In this document: positions 16,332 through 25,131 of the stretch, one piece after another
Layout of the letters: each line of letters begins with the position of its first letter
Numbering within the stretch: the stretch's first letter is position 1
Assembly (NCBI GenBank): GCA_963714125.1
Contig: OY970234.1
Location: 3,472,001 to 3,536,000 of the forward strand
Direction: 5' to 3'
Length of the DNA stretch: 64,000 bases
DNA from: CAWCAW01 sp963714125
GTDB taxonomy: Bacteria; Actinomycetota; Acidimicrobiia; Acidimicrobiales; UBA8190
Position numbers and translations under genes: made by a program
The notes under the pieces: generated by a model
The model's input: the letters and a program-made list of their open reading frames with translations, nothing else
The model's database searches: none
Told to the model about the DNA's origin: nothing

Positions 16332-17204
16332 TCATTTCGGGCTTAGGCCGTTTGAGGAAGGCGCCGACCACCGCAGCGACGCGCCAACCGGCACCTCCTG
16401 CGCCACCGGTGCTTCGGATGCGTGCCCGGAAACCAGTGGGGGCGGATCGGCGCTCGTTGCGGTTAACGGCCCGACATTGCGGTTTGTCGTATCTACGACG
16501 CGGGCAACCGTTCTTCCTGCCCACGACACAAGGGCGGACCGTGCGAAGGTACGGGGGCTTCCAGGTGCCCCGGACAACGTCAAGGCGGCCCGAGAGTCAA
16601 TTGGAGCTGCCTCCAAAACCTCGACGCCAAAGGCATCTTGCACATCACGGGTGGAGAAAGTCGAGTGCCCGACCGGGAGTAATACCAGTTTGCGGTGTCG
16701 TTCCACGGTCAAGATCCCGAGGTTGTCGATGAGCGACTCCACGTGCGCCACACCGCTCACGTCGGGCCTGAACACGAGCAAAACGAGATCGGCGCTCTGG
16801 AGTAAGGCCCCCTGTCCAGGAGCCCCTTGAATGAGGCGTCCGCAATCAACAAGTACGTCGTTCACGGTTCCCAACGCGGTCGCCCCGACTAGACCCAGCT
16901 CGCGATCCAGCGTCACCGCGGAGTCAGCACTCACGGGTGCGACGAGTACCTCCAGTCCACCGGGTAGGCATTGCACGTGGCTCGAAAATTGAGGTTCTCG
17001 CTCCGGATCTTGTCGATGGGCAAGTACCAGGCTCGTCATCCCTCGCCCCTGGGACAAGCCGAACCTCGCGGCGACATCGCCCCCAGATGGATCGCACTCA
17101 GCCATTACGACACGTCGGCTTGGGGGCCATACAGCGGCAAGGACGCATGTGAGGGTTGTAACCCCAGGGGAGCCTTTCGCAGAGCAGAGGGCGATTCTCG
17201 TCAT
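16332..17204 (-). CDS. CpaE/MinD-like pilus localisation ATPase
   Basis: This 290-residue ParA/MinD-type protein has a deviant Walker A at the very N-terminus (CSAKGSPGVTTLTC) and a MAECDPSGGDVAARFGL segment matching the D-x-D-P-x-x-x-D motif. A later FRPDVSGVAHVESLIDNL region also fits. A threonine stands where the second lysine-adjacent residue is usually seen. CpaE proteins place the Tad secretion complex in the cell. The gene overlaps the upstream SAF-domain gene by ATGA and lies immediately upstream of tadA, the usual order. There is no N-terminal receiver-like domain, which full-length CpaE often has. Confidence 0.8.
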   Translation of the reverse strand: MTRIALCSAKGSPGVTTLTCVLAAVWPPSRRVVMAECDPSGGDVAARFGLSQGRGMTSLVLAHRQDPEREPQFSSHVQCLPGGLEVLVAPVSADSAVTLDRELGLVGATALGTVNDVLVDCGRLIQGAPGQGALLQSADLVLLVFRPDVSGVAHVESLIDNLGILTVERHRKLVLLPVGHSTFSTRDVQDAFGVEVLEAAPIDSRAALTLSGAPGSPRTFARSALVSWAGRTVARVVDTTNRNVGPLTATSADPPPLVSGHASEAPVAQEVPVGASLRWSAPSSNGLSPK

Positions 17205-17941
17205 GAGCTCGATCCGACGACAATGAGGGCAACCTGCCCCGCAACAGAAGCGTTGGCGACCAACGGCGCTACTGGCGATGCAACCAATACGGAGACATCC
17301 ACCGTCTCGGTGTCCGACGTAGGCGAGTCCGACTCAACATCCTCGACCGGCACGCTCGCGGCTAGGACCGTCCCAGGACTCAAGGCCGACGGGTCTGGTT
17401 GCATCGACGTGGTGTCCGTGTCTGGGACACCAGCGGCGTCGGTTAGAACGACGTCAACGAGCTGTCCGGGTGAGACACCGGAGGCAGGGAGCTGTCCGGC
17501 CTTAAGAGCCAAGCCCACCAAGGCATCGCCTGAAGGAGGGGATGCCGCGCTGGCGATGTCCGCCGTCACCAAGAGCGAACCAGGCTCCAGCCCGACGGCC
17601 GCCCTGCGGTTGATGACCCGTGACTCGTCTGTGAACGGAATCGCATCTATTCCGGGTGCAAGCGCGGCGCCAACGGCTTTGAGGTCAGATTTGATAATGA
17701 ACGCCCCTTGGTCCACTGGCTCAGCCAGAGCGAGAACGGACTCCTGATGAGCGGCGCTCGAATACGCCACTGCGAAGAGCGCTGAACACACAACCACCAA
17801 CAGCAGCGAAGCGGCCACCCGCGTTGGGCGGCGGCGGCGTTGGGGAGCAAATCGCAATCGGGAGTTCGACTCTGCGTCGGGCTCTTGGGGGATAGAGGTG
17901 TCCAACGAACGAGTCCGCACCCTGGAAGTGGTCGAGTTCAT
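17201..17941 (-). CDS. SAF-domain protein, CpaB/RcpC-like
   Basis: This 246-residue membrane-anchored protein has a basic N-terminus (RRRRPTRVAASLLLVVVCSALFAVAY) with one membrane helix, then a SAF domain (LALAEPVDQGAFIIKSDLKAVG to EPGSLLVTADI). It ends with a periplasmic region rich in Asp/Ser/Thr and a hydrophobic tail. CpaB/RcpC proteins form a periplasmic part of the Tad complex and may bind wall glycans. It overlaps both neighbours by ATGA, which makes it the second gene of the operon. Confidence 0.75.
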   Translation of the reverse strand: MNSTTSRVRTRSLDTSIPQEPDAESNSRLRFAPQRRRRPTRVAASLLLVVVCSALFAVAYSSAAHQESVLALAEPVDQGAFIIKSDLKAVGAALAPGIDAIPFTDESRVINRRAAVGLEPGSLLVTADIASAASPPSGDALVGLALKAGQLPASGVSPGQLVDVVLTDAAGVPDTDTTSMQPDPSALSPGTVLAASVPVEDVESDSPTSDTETVDVSVLVASPVAPLVANASVAGQVALIVVGSSS

Positions 17942-18789
17942 CCTTGGCTCCCAACGGACTCCACTTGTTCGACCCGGATAGGAACAGTCGAATGGGTCTC
18001 GAGATCGGGAAGAGTTCCGCCACCAACGCTGCCGAGAACGGACCAGGTGACCGACCAGCTGATAGTGGCGGTGACGAGAAACGAATCGTCATTCGGGTTG
18101 CCATCGACGCTGGTTTGTTCGGCCGACGATTCTCGGTACGCATACGAACAGGAGGGTGGCTCTCCGGAAGCAGAAGGGTCATACGGCGTACCGGGGCCGG
18201 CGCAGACCACAGATTGACCATTACCCATGTTCCACGTGACCGTTTGTGGAGTCGCAATCGCCGTGGCCGTGACACCTCCAGCCGCTGCAGTCGCCTCGTA
18301 GGTACGCCACGACGCTGAATCGATCCACAGCCACGTGGCCAGGTTCACAACACTGAACGCTGCAGGGTTCATTTGAATGTCCGGCTGTGGAAGTGAGATC
18401 GAATCTGCCGCTTCGGCCGCCGCCGTGTGTGGGCCGGTTGATGCAACAACACTTCCTCCCGTGGCAAAAGGAACGTAGACGACTTCTGGATTCACCAGGT
18501 TTAGGTTTTCACCGACGCAGGTGATCATGAAGAATTGCCCAGGCGGAATTGATGGGACGGTCGGATCGTCGACATTGGTCAGAAGGGTATAAGTGCAAGG
18601 AGAGGGCTGATCGGAAGAGCGTTTGTGGGCAACCTTCGAAGTACTTCCACCGTATGTCCCCGTTGCGGACACGCCAACGCTGATTGAGTTCCCGTTGGCA
18701 TTTGACCAGACCGATGCGAAAGAGGGCGACGCGAACAAGAGGCCGCCCACAGTCATCATCAGACACAGCCCGCTTACTCGTTTGCACAT
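17938..18789 (-). CDS. Secreted protein of unknown function, first gene of the Tad operon
   Basis: This 283-residue protein has a clear signal peptide (MCKRVSGLCLMMTVGGLLFASPSFA, cleavage probably after ASPSFA). The mature part has four cysteines, is rich in Ser/Thr/Val and ends with a polar tail. I do not recognise a domain. It starts the operon and overlaps the SAF gene by ATGA, so it is probably an exported structural or accessory part of the pilus, such as a tip or wall-facing subunit. That role is inferred from position only. The absence of a membrane anchor suggests release or non-covalent attachment. Confidence 0.65.
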   Translation of the reverse strand: MCKRVSGLCLMMTVGGLLFASPSFASVWSNANGNSISVGVSATGTYGGSTSKVAHKRSSDQPSPCTYTLLTNVDDPTVPSIPPGQFFMITCVGENLNLVNPEVVYVPFATGGSVVASTGPHTAAAEAADSISLPQPDIQMNPAAFSVVNLATWLWIDSASWRTYEATAAAGGVTATAIATPQTVTWNMGNGQSVVCAGPGTPYDPSASGEPPSCSYAYRESSAEQTSVDGNPNDDSFLVTATISWSVTWSVLGSVGGGTLPDLETHSTVPIRVEQVESVGSQG

Positions 18790-19161
18790 GGTCCCTCACA
18801 AAGCAATGTGATCCGCCGAGATCCGAACGCTGCCACTACTTCGGCGGAAGTATCCAACGTCGAAAGAAACTGAGCAAATGCAGGAGTTTTCGTAACAACT
18901 GCCTGATCCATTGCTGCGCGAGCGAAACTATTTTCCTATTCGACATTTCGATTTCGCTCAGTGTTTGCTCGATGACATAACGCGCCGTCAGGGTGCGCAC
19001 ATATGCACATTGGTGCACGCGCCTTGCGCGAAACCTTGCGCGAAACCTTGCTCGAGGTCCCAGAAAACTTTCTTGCGCTTTATCGGCTCTCTCGTCGTAT
19101 TCGCCTTGCGCACTGGTGGCGCGAGCGACTAGGTGCTCGGGCCCCTATGCTCGAAGACATC
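18790..19161. other. Divergent intergenic region: Tad operon promoter side and SRAP upstream region
   Basis: This stretch of about 370 bases lacks a supported gene. It is noticeably more AT-rich than its surroundings in the middle (18880-18980), as expected for a promoter region serving the minus-strand Tad operon and the plus-strand SRAP gene. The open frame running across it into SRAP looks like non-coding sequence (rich in Arg, Leu, Ala). No LexA-type palindrome was seen. A short tandem repeat lies at 19024-19047. Confidence 0.5.
19024..19047 (+). repeat. Two tandem copies of a 12-base unit
   Basis: TTGCGCGAAACC occurs twice in direct tandem, followed by a third partial TTGC. A related CCTTGCGC sequence occurs again near 19104. 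The repeat lies about 115 bases upstream of the SRAP start. It may be a regulator binding site, or chance. Confidence 0.4.
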
Positions 19162-19905
19162 ATGTGTGGACGCGTTGACCAACACACGCCGCCGTCGGAG
19201 CTGGCGAGGCTTCTGGAGGTGGCCCTCGCCGCCGGCGTCGACCCAGAAGGCAAGCCGAGCTGGAACGTGCCGCCCACGCGCGGCTTGCCCGTCGTCACTG
19301 ATGCACGTCCCATCACCGACCTTGGCGAATCCGACGAGGGCGGCCAAAGGGTCCTTGACGTCTACCGCTGGGGACTCCTTCCGCACTGGGCCAAGGACAC
19401 CCGCATCGGCTACAAGATGATTAACGCTCGCTCCGACAAGGTCGCCACCAGTGGCGCCTATCGCACGCCGCTGCGGTATCACCGCTGTTTGATTGTCGTC
19501 GACGGATTCTTCGAATGGCGCGTCCCGGACCCGGACAAACCGAAGGCCAAGGTCCCGTACTATTTCCACCGCGCCGATGGCGATGTGCTGACGTTTGCTG
19601 GGCTCTACGAAACGTGGTGGGACAAGAGGCGCTCTCCGGATAAGCCCGACCCCGAGACCCTCCTGCGTACGTGCACCATCATCACCACCGAGGCCGGGTC
19701 CGACATGGAGGAAGTCCATAACCGCATGCCCGTCATCGTGGAGCGGAACAACTTCGATGCCTGGCTCGATGCGGAGGAACATGACCCTGAAGCACTCATG
19801 GGCCTTCTCGTGCCTTCGGTGGGCGGCACGCTGGCCAAGTACGCCGTGGACACAACGGTGAACAGCCCCCGCAACGACGGACCCCGAATCATCACGCCCG
19901 TCTGA
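19162..19905 (+). CDS. SRAP-family DNA-protein crosslink repair protein (YedK/HMCES-like)
   Basis: SRAP proteins crosslink to abasic sites in single-stranded DNA through the N-terminal cysteine and protect them. The start was set at 19162 so that the protein begins MCGRVDQHTPPSEL, exposing catalytic Cys2 after Met removal. Longer frames upstream would bury it. NVPPTRGLPVV, MINARSDKV (catalytic Asn region), CLIVVDGFFEW (active-site glutamate) and VHNRMPVIV (histidine) are all present in the expected order over 247 residues. The gene is monocistronic, divergent from the pilus operon and followed by the MoxR operon. Confidence 0.9.
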   Translation: MCGRVDQHTPPSELARLLEVALAAGVDPEGKPSWNVPPTRGLPVVTDARPITDLGESDEGGQRVLDVYRWGLLPHWAKDTRIGYKMINARSDKVATSGAYRTPLRYHRCLIVVDGFFEWRVPDPDKPKAKVPYYFHRADGDVLTFAGLYETWWDKRRSPDKPDPETLLRTCTIITTEAGSDMEEVHNRMPVIVERNNFDAWLDAEEHDPEALMGLLVPSVGGTLAKYAVDTTVNSPRNDGPRIITPV

Positions 19906-19966
19906 CCTTCCTTCCGGCACCGTCCGCCTGCCTTGGGGCCGCAGGACCCTCGAGCTGGGCCGGGCC

Positions 19967-19972
19967 TAGGCT
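19967..19972 (+). promoter_or_regulatory. -10-like box for a leaderless MoxR operon transcript
   Basis: TAGGCT fits TAnnnT and lies seven bases before the GTG start at 19980, with no Shine-Dalgarno sequence between. The same spacing is seen at several other genes in the window. No -35 box was found. Confidence 0.35.
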
Positions 19973-19979
19973 GGTCCCT

Positions 19980-21005
19980 GTGGCTCCGTCGTTCGAAGGC
20001 GCAGGTAGCGGGTCTGCCACCGTGTCCAAACTCGGGCTCGCCCCCTCGCCCGCTTTGGTCGAGCGGCTGGCCGAGGCCTTCGAAGCGGTGGTGGCGCAGG
20101 TCCGCACCTGTTACATCGGCCGCCTGGACACGGTTCGTCTTGCCCTGTCGTGCATCATGGCCGAGGGCCACCTGCTCGTCGAAGACCACCCCGGGGTGGG
20201 CAAGACCACGTTGGCCAAAGCCCTCGCCGCCACCCTCGGGCTCGACTTCGGTCGCCTGCAGATGACCGCCGACCTGCTCCCCGCCGATGTCACCGGCGCC
20301 ATCGTTTTCGACCGCGAGACGGGCGGCCTGTCGTTTCGGCCCGGGCCCGTCTTCACCAACCTGTTGCTTGCCGATGAGCTCAACCGGGCCTCGCCTAAGG
20401 CACAGTCCGCCTTGCTCGAGGCCATGGAGGAACGTCAGGTCACGAGCGACGGCACCAGCCATCCGTTGCCGGACCCCTTCATCGTGCTCGCCACTCAAAA
20501 CCCTTATGACGCAGCGGGCACCTTCCCACTCCCGCACAGCCAGCGTGACCGCTTCCTTATGCGGCTGTCTCTCGGCTATCCCGACCGGGCCGCCGAAGAC
20601 GCCCTTTTGGCCGGCACGGAGATGCGCCCCCGACCCGAGGATCTCGGCGTGGTCGGCGGTCCGCCCTTTGTGGCTGCCTTCGCCAAGGCCGCCCACGGGG
20701 CTCACGTTTCCACCGCCGTGCGTACCTACGTTCTCGACTTGGTGCAGGCCACGCGATCGCACCCCGATATAACGGTGGGTGCCTCACCGCGGGCCGCCAT
20801 CGCCGTGCTGCGCGCCGCGGCCGCGTGCGCCTTGGCCACCGGACGCAACTTTGTCGCCCCCGACGACGTGAAACTCGTGGCCGAGCCCGTCCTCGGCCAC
20901 CGCCTCGTTATCCACCCGGCCGCCGAGCTGGCCGGGATCACGGTGCCCGACACCGTCGCCGACATCCTGTCTCGCCTGGTGGTACCCGTAGCCGGCACCG
21001 CGTAG
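19980..21005 (+). CDS. MoxR-family AAA+ ATPase
   Basis: This 341-residue AAA+ chaperone has Walker A (EDHPGVGKTTLAKAL, about residues 68-82), Walker B (LLLADELNRASPKAQS), sensor 1 (IVLATQNP) and an arginine-finger region (PLPHSQRDRFLMRLSLGYP). MoxR proteins remodel or activate partner proteins. The DUF58 and transglutaminase genes directly downstream are their standard partners. It starts with GTG at 19980 and probably leads the operon. A Ser/Gly-rich stretch precedes the ATPase core. Confidence 0.9.
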   Translation: MAPSFEGAGSGSATVSKLGLAPSPALVERLAEAFEAVVAQVRTCYIGRLDTVRLALSCIMAEGHLLVEDHPGVGKTTLAKALAATLGLDFGRLQMTADLLPADVTGAIVFDRETGGLSFRPGPVFTNLLLADELNRASPKAQSALLEAMEERQVTSDGTSHPLPDPFIVLATQNPYDAAGTFPLPHSQRDRFLMRLSLGYPDRAAEDALLAGTEMRPRPEDLGVVGGPPFVAAFAKAAHGAHVSTAVRTYVLDLVQATRSHPDITVGASPRAAIAVLRAAAACALATGRNFVAPDDVKLVAEPVLGHRLVIHPAAELAGITVPDTVADILSRLVVPVAGTA

Positions 21006-21039
21006 CGGGCCGGGGCGGGGCCGGGAAACGCAGCGCGAC

Positions 21040-22278
21040 GTGCCGGCGCTTACTCGGCGAGGGCAGGTGGCGCTGTTCGGTGGAGCTGCACTCGCCGTGG
21101 TGGGAGCCGCCTACGGAGTGGAGGAGTTCGTCCTCTTCGCCATCGTGGCGGCCGTCCTTCTTGTCTTTGGCTTGGTGGCAGTACTGGCGCGAGCCCATCG
21201 CGCCACGTGGGGATTGCGTCTCACCGTGCACCTACCGGCGCTAGAAGTGTCGGTGGGATCGGTGACGGCCGGCTCACTGGTGCTGTCCAACGTGGGATCG
21301 ACTGCCATGCCGGCAGTGGTCGTCGACGACGTGCGCAGGTACTGGTCGTTGTCGCACCCGGGACTGGCCCAGCGGCGTAGAGAGGGCGGCGCGTCGGCGG
21401 CGGGTGCGGCCGAGATTGGGGCCGGGAGCGACGGGGCGGCCCCGTCCGAGGGTCGGGTTCGGGGCATGGCGGCGGTGCCGCGCCGAGAAGGATCGACGCC
21501 TGTCGCCGGGCTCGCTCCCGGGGCGCAGACCATGGTGGCGTTCGCCGTACCGACGGGAGCGCGCGGACTGGCGGACTTGGCACCTGTCGGCGTGTGGTGC
21601 ACAGATCCCTTCGGGCTCCTCGCTACCCGGGTGTGCGTCGGGCCTCCCGCGCACGTCATGGTCTGCCCCATTCCCGACACCCTGACCGATGCGGCCGTAC
21701 CGATCGACGAGGAGCGCGCCGGTCGAGTTCGCGCTCGTGGGGATGCGATGGCGTCGCGTACACAAGCCGGCGACGAGTTCTCGTCCTTGCGTCCGTATGT
21801 ACCTGGCGACCGCCTCACCCGCCTGCACTGGCCCGCCTTGGCCCGTACCGACACGCTCGTCGTGCGCGAGTTCGTCGAACCGGCGTCGGGACGACTCACC
21901 TTGCTCGTGGATCTGCGGCCCGCCGCGCATAGCGGGGGAACAGCAGAAGCGGCCATCGCGCGGGCAGCGGGCTTGGGCGTACGAGCTCTGGAGCGCGGCG
22001 TTTCGGTGGAACTGTGCACGAGCAGCGGCGAGAGGCTCGAGGTGTCCGCCGGCACAAGCGCCCGCCTCATGCTGCTGCGGGCTATGGCTTTGTTGGCCCC
22101 GGGGTCGGCTCCGGTCGCCACCACATGGCGATGGAGTCGCCAGGCCAGCGGCGGAACGATTTGGGCCACCAGCCACATCGAGGCGGCCGACGTGGTGCTC
22201 GTTACAACGGGCGCGGGCGCGTCCAACGCGCTCCCCGAGGTGTTGCGAGGGCGCGCCACCACGGTGGTCGTGTCATGA
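21040..22278 (+). CDS. DUF58-domain membrane protein
   Basis: This 412-residue protein has two N-terminal membrane helices (VALFGGAALAVVGAAYGVEEFVLF and AIVAAVLLVFGLVAVLA), a beta-rich region and the DUF58 signature (AGDEFSSLRPYVPGDRLTRLHWPALARTDTLVVREF). It then has a von Willebrand-like fold (LTLLVDLRPA). DUF58 proteins are encoded with MoxR ATPases and are thought to be their membrane-associated clients. It starts with GTG about 35 bases after moxR, and its stop overlaps the next start as ATGA. Confidence 0.8.
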   Translation: MPALTRRGQVALFGGAALAVVGAAYGVEEFVLFAIVAAVLLVFGLVAVLARAHRATWGLRLTVHLPALEVSVGSVTAGSLVLSNVGSTAMPAVVVDDVRRYWSLSHPGLAQRRREGGASAAGAAEIGAGSDGAAPSEGRVRGMAAVPRREGSTPVAGLAPGAQTMVAFAVPTGARGLADLAPVGVWCTDPFGLLATRVCVGPPAHVMVCPIPDTLTDAAVPIDEERAGRVRARGDAMASRTQAGDEFSSLRPYVPGDRLTRLHWPALARTDTLVVREFVEPASGRLTLLVDLRPAAHSGGTAEAAIARAAGLGVRALERGVSVELCTSSGERLEVSAGTSARLMLLRAMALLAPGSAPVATTWRWSRQASGGTIWATSHIEAADVVLVTTGAGASNALPEVLRGRATTVVVS

Positions 22279-24800
22279 CGGACCCGCGGCGCCAACGGCG
22301 GTGGGAGATGAGGCCGCAGCGGCGGTGGGGCGACGACATCGCCTTGCTGGTGGTGGCGCTGACCGCGGGCGTGGGGGCCGGTCGGCTCACGTCAAGCGCG
22401 CACCTGCGATCGGTGTGGCTCCCTATCGCCTTGTGCGTCACCGCCGGCCACCTAGCGACCGCGGCGGTCGGCCGGCGTCGTCCGCCGAGGGTGCGCGCCG
22501 CGGCCCCAGTGGTCGGAATTGTGGCGGTGATGCTCGCCGCCGTGTGGTCCCTGGTGCCCGGCGCCACGCGCCATGGTCTGCCCACACCCACGACATGGCG
22601 CTTCATCGTCAACCGATTCGAAGACGCCGGTACCGTGATCCAAGGACATCCCACTCCCCTGCCACCGTTGTCGTCGGTGGTCATGGTGCTGGCCGTGGCG
22701 GCCGGGTTGACGGCGGTCGTCGGTCGATCGTTGTGGATCTTGGCGGAAGGGCAGGCGACGAGTGCCGGTGCGCGCCGCGTGGGGAACAAGACTCCCAAAC
22801 CCAGCCTCCCCCTTGTCGCCCTCATCCCTAGCTTCGGCTTGGTCTGCTACACCGCTTTGTTCAGTTCGCGAGTCGATCGGGTGCCCGGGGCGCTCAGTTA
22901 CGTCGGTGCTGCCCTCCTGTTCTTGTTGCTGGCCAACCGCGTACCGGCGTTGTCCCGTCCGTCGTCGAACTCGTCCCCGGCCAGGAACGGCCTGGTGACC
23001 GGCGTCGTGGGCTCGACGCTGGCCGTGGGCATCGCGCTGGCGGCAAGTACCGGGCTCTCGGGTATGGCCCTGAGCGCTTTCCCTAATGCGGTGGGCAATG
23101 GACAGGGCCGCGGACCCGGCCATGGACTGCATTCCGGAGTCCCGGACCTCATCGACGATGTCCAAGCACTGCTGTCCAACGACTCCAAAGATGTGATGTT
23201 CACGGCGACGTCGGCGCTTCCGACCTATTGGCAAGTGGGCGTGCTGTCGCGCTTCAACGGCACCGACTGGTTGACCGATCCCGATACCCAAGACGCCGCC
23301 GCCGGTCGGTACATCTCTTCGACAGCCGGCGATATCCCCTACCTTCCCAACCCAAGCCCGGCCGCCACGTTCGGCTCGCAGCTGACCATCGTCGACCTAC
23401 AGGCCACGTTGCTCCCCGTCCCACCCACAACAACCGGCGTCAACGACCCTGATATCTCTGAGTTTCTTCCTGATATCGGGCTCGTCCAACCCGTGCCGGC
23501 ACCAGCGGGAATGAGCTACGCAACGGTGGCATCGGTACCGACCGTGTCGGCTCCTTCGTCAGCGTCACAGATCTTGCAAGAGCCACCGCAAGGTGCGACA
23601 GCGGCGGTCGGCGCGTCGGCACCTGTGGCCGATCTCGATTACTACCTATCGCTGCCCCGAATTCCGAAGCGAGTCGTCACCCTCGCCCACAAGATCGTGG
23701 CCAACGTCTCAACCCCCTTTGATGAGGCCGCCGCGCTGGCCCGCTACTTCGACACGGGCAAGTTCCACTACACGCTGTATCCCTCGGTACAACCCGGCGA
23801 CAATCCCTTGGTCTCGTTCCTCTTCGCCACACGCGCCGGCTTCTGCCAACAGTTCGCCGGGGCCTACGCCGTGCTCGCTCGTCTGGACGGACTCCCGACC
23901 CGCCTGGCCATCGGCTTCACGCCGGGGATCTCTCACAATGGCCTCTACAAGATCACCGGTGCCGACGCCCACGTGTGGCCCCAGGTCTATCTGGGCCCGT
24001 CCACGGGGTGGGTGTCGTTCGAGCCCACGCCGGCCCAGCAGAGTGAACCCGAGGCGACCGGTGTCGTGGTGGGCAGCCGGGTCAAGCTGCCTCCACCACA
24101 AAGCCGACGGGTCAGCCGCAGTGTCGTGGGCAACACCAAGAACCCCGTGGTGCAGCCGGCGCCGACGACCGTGCCGCCCAGCCGGTCGGTGTCAGTCAAG
24201 GGATCAAAGCTCCGAGGCATCAACCACCCGGGGCCGGCGGGCACGACCAAGTCTCCTCACAAGGCGGCCTCGTCCCCGGTCTCCGCCGTCATGGTGTTAC
24301 TCATCGTCCTCGGCACACTGCTGGTGGTTGGCATCGTGGATGCCGCATTTGGGTGGCGGGGGACCCACGGGCTGCGACGACTGGCGGTGCGTGGGCGCGA
24401 GCGCCTTCGACATCACCTGCGCATGCTGGCGGCGCGCCTCCGGCCGCACCCGGGACGTTTCACTCCTCATGCTGATGGACCCACCACGGAGGTCATCGCT
24501 CGTTGGGAGCAAGCCGCCCGAACGCTCGAGGCGGCCCGCCTCTCTCGCCGACAGGACGAGACGCTGACCGAACACGCGCGACGCATCAGGGGTGGCAACC
24601 TCGCCGCGACAAACCCGTTGGCATGGCCGCCCACCGACGGCGATACATCGCAACTACGACTTCGTCGCCACGCCTTTGACGCCTATGACGCCCTTACGGA
24701 TTTGGCCACCAAAGCCAGCTACGGGAGAGATCCGTGCAGCGACGCCGACGCCGTTCACGCCAAAGAACTGTGCGACGCGGTGCGGGCCGGTCTGCAGTAG
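22275..24800 (+). CDS. Transglutaminase-like membrane protein (DUF3488/transglutaminase/DUF4129 type)
   Basis: This is an 841-residue protein. At least six membrane helices cover the first 270 residues. The extracytoplasmic region contains a transglutaminase-like core: TRAGFCQQFAGAYAVLARLDGLPTRLAIGF (cysteine), GADAHVWPQVYLG (histidine) and GWVSFEPTP (aspartate replaced by Glu/Pro context). A further membrane helix (VSAVMVLLIVLGTLLVVGIVD) and a cytoplasmic tail with LTEHARRI follow. The start at 22275 overlaps the DUF58 stop as ATGA; a longer frame upstream overlaps DUF58 and is rejected. Such proteins form MoxR-DUF58-Tgase envelope modules. Substrate and reaction, crosslinking or proteolysis, are unknown. 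Confidence 0.85.
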   Translation: MTDPRRQRRWEMRPQRRWGDDIALLVVALTAGVGAGRLTSSAHLRSVWLPIALCVTAGHLATAAVGRRRPPRVRAAAPVVGIVAVMLAAVWSLVPGATRHGLPTPTTWRFIVNRFEDAGTVIQGHPTPLPPLSSVVMVLAVAAGLTAVVGRSLWILAEGQATSAGARRVGNKTPKPSLPLVALIPSFGLVCYTALFSSRVDRVPGALSYVGAALLFLLLANRVPALSRPSSNSSPARNGLVTGVVGSTLAVGIALAASTGLSGMALSAFPNAVGNGQGRGPGHGLHSGVPDLIDDVQALLSNDSKDVMFTATSALPTYWQVGVLSRFNGTDWLTDPDTQDAAAGRYISSTAGDIPYLPNPSPAATFGSQLTIVDLQATLLPVPPTTTGVNDPDISEFLPDIGLVQPVPAPAGMSYATVASVPTVSAPSSASQILQEPPQGATAAVGASAPVADLDYYLSLPRIPKRVVTLAHKIVANVSTPFDEAAALARYFDTGKFHYTLYPSVQPGDNPLVSFLFATRAGFCQQFAGAYAVLARLDGLPTRLAIGFTPGISHNGLYKITGADAHVWPQVYLGPSTGWVSFEPTPAQQSEPEATGVVVGSRVKLPPPQSRRVSRSVVGNTKNPVVQPAPTTVPPSRSVSVKGSKLRGINHPGPAGTTKSPHKAASSPVSAVMVLLIVLGTLLVVGIVDAAFGWRGTHGLRRLAVRGRERLRHHLRMLAARLRPHPGRFTPHADGPTTEVIARWEQAARTLEAARLSRRQDETLTEHARRIRGGNLAATNPLAWPPTDGDTSQLRLRRHAFDAYDALTDLATKASYGRDPCSDADAVHAKELCDAVRAGLQ

Positions 24801-25131
24801 GGCGCGCGGGTTTTTCGTTAGCCGGCACACGAGAAATCGCGCCGCTCCGCACCGAGTGACCGTACGCGCACCGGTCGTGGGAAATGTCGTCATCACAAAG
24901 AGTGGCGCGTTGCCGACTAGGCGCGAAACGACGACGCCGGGAGGCCGTTGACCAGCGGCTCTGCTGTCGTCACGAAGGCGCGTGCGCCGTTTGTTACGGG
25001 GGAACATGCACACACCAACTTCTCGGTGCTTCCACATTTCATGGCGCTGACAAACCTGGCTACTGTGTCGACGGAGCAGCCCTGACCCGACTGTCGCTGA
25101 AGCGGCAAGGAGTAGCAGGCAGACGAAAGAC
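24801..25131. other. Intergenic region of 331 bases without a supported gene
   Basis: Between the transglutaminase gene and the surface-protein gene no frame looks protein-like. A GC-rich stretch followed by TTTTT at about 24802-24815 could be a weak terminator. GGGGGAAC near 25000 recalled the c-di-AMP riboswitch but the other conserved elements were not found. A promoter for the downstream gene is expected here. Confidence 0.4.

Noticed and set aside
18790..19161. LexA box controlling the SRAP gene
   Set aside because: No GAAC-N4-GTTC type palindrome was seen in the upstream region.
19003..19161. Longer N-terminus for the SRAP protein
   Set aside because: SRAP catalysis needs a cysteine at position 2; only the ATG at 19162 gives it.
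24801..25131. c-di-AMP (ydaO-type) riboswitch before the surface protein
   Set aside because: Only a GGGGGAAC segment was found; the other conserved blocks and a fitting fold are missing.
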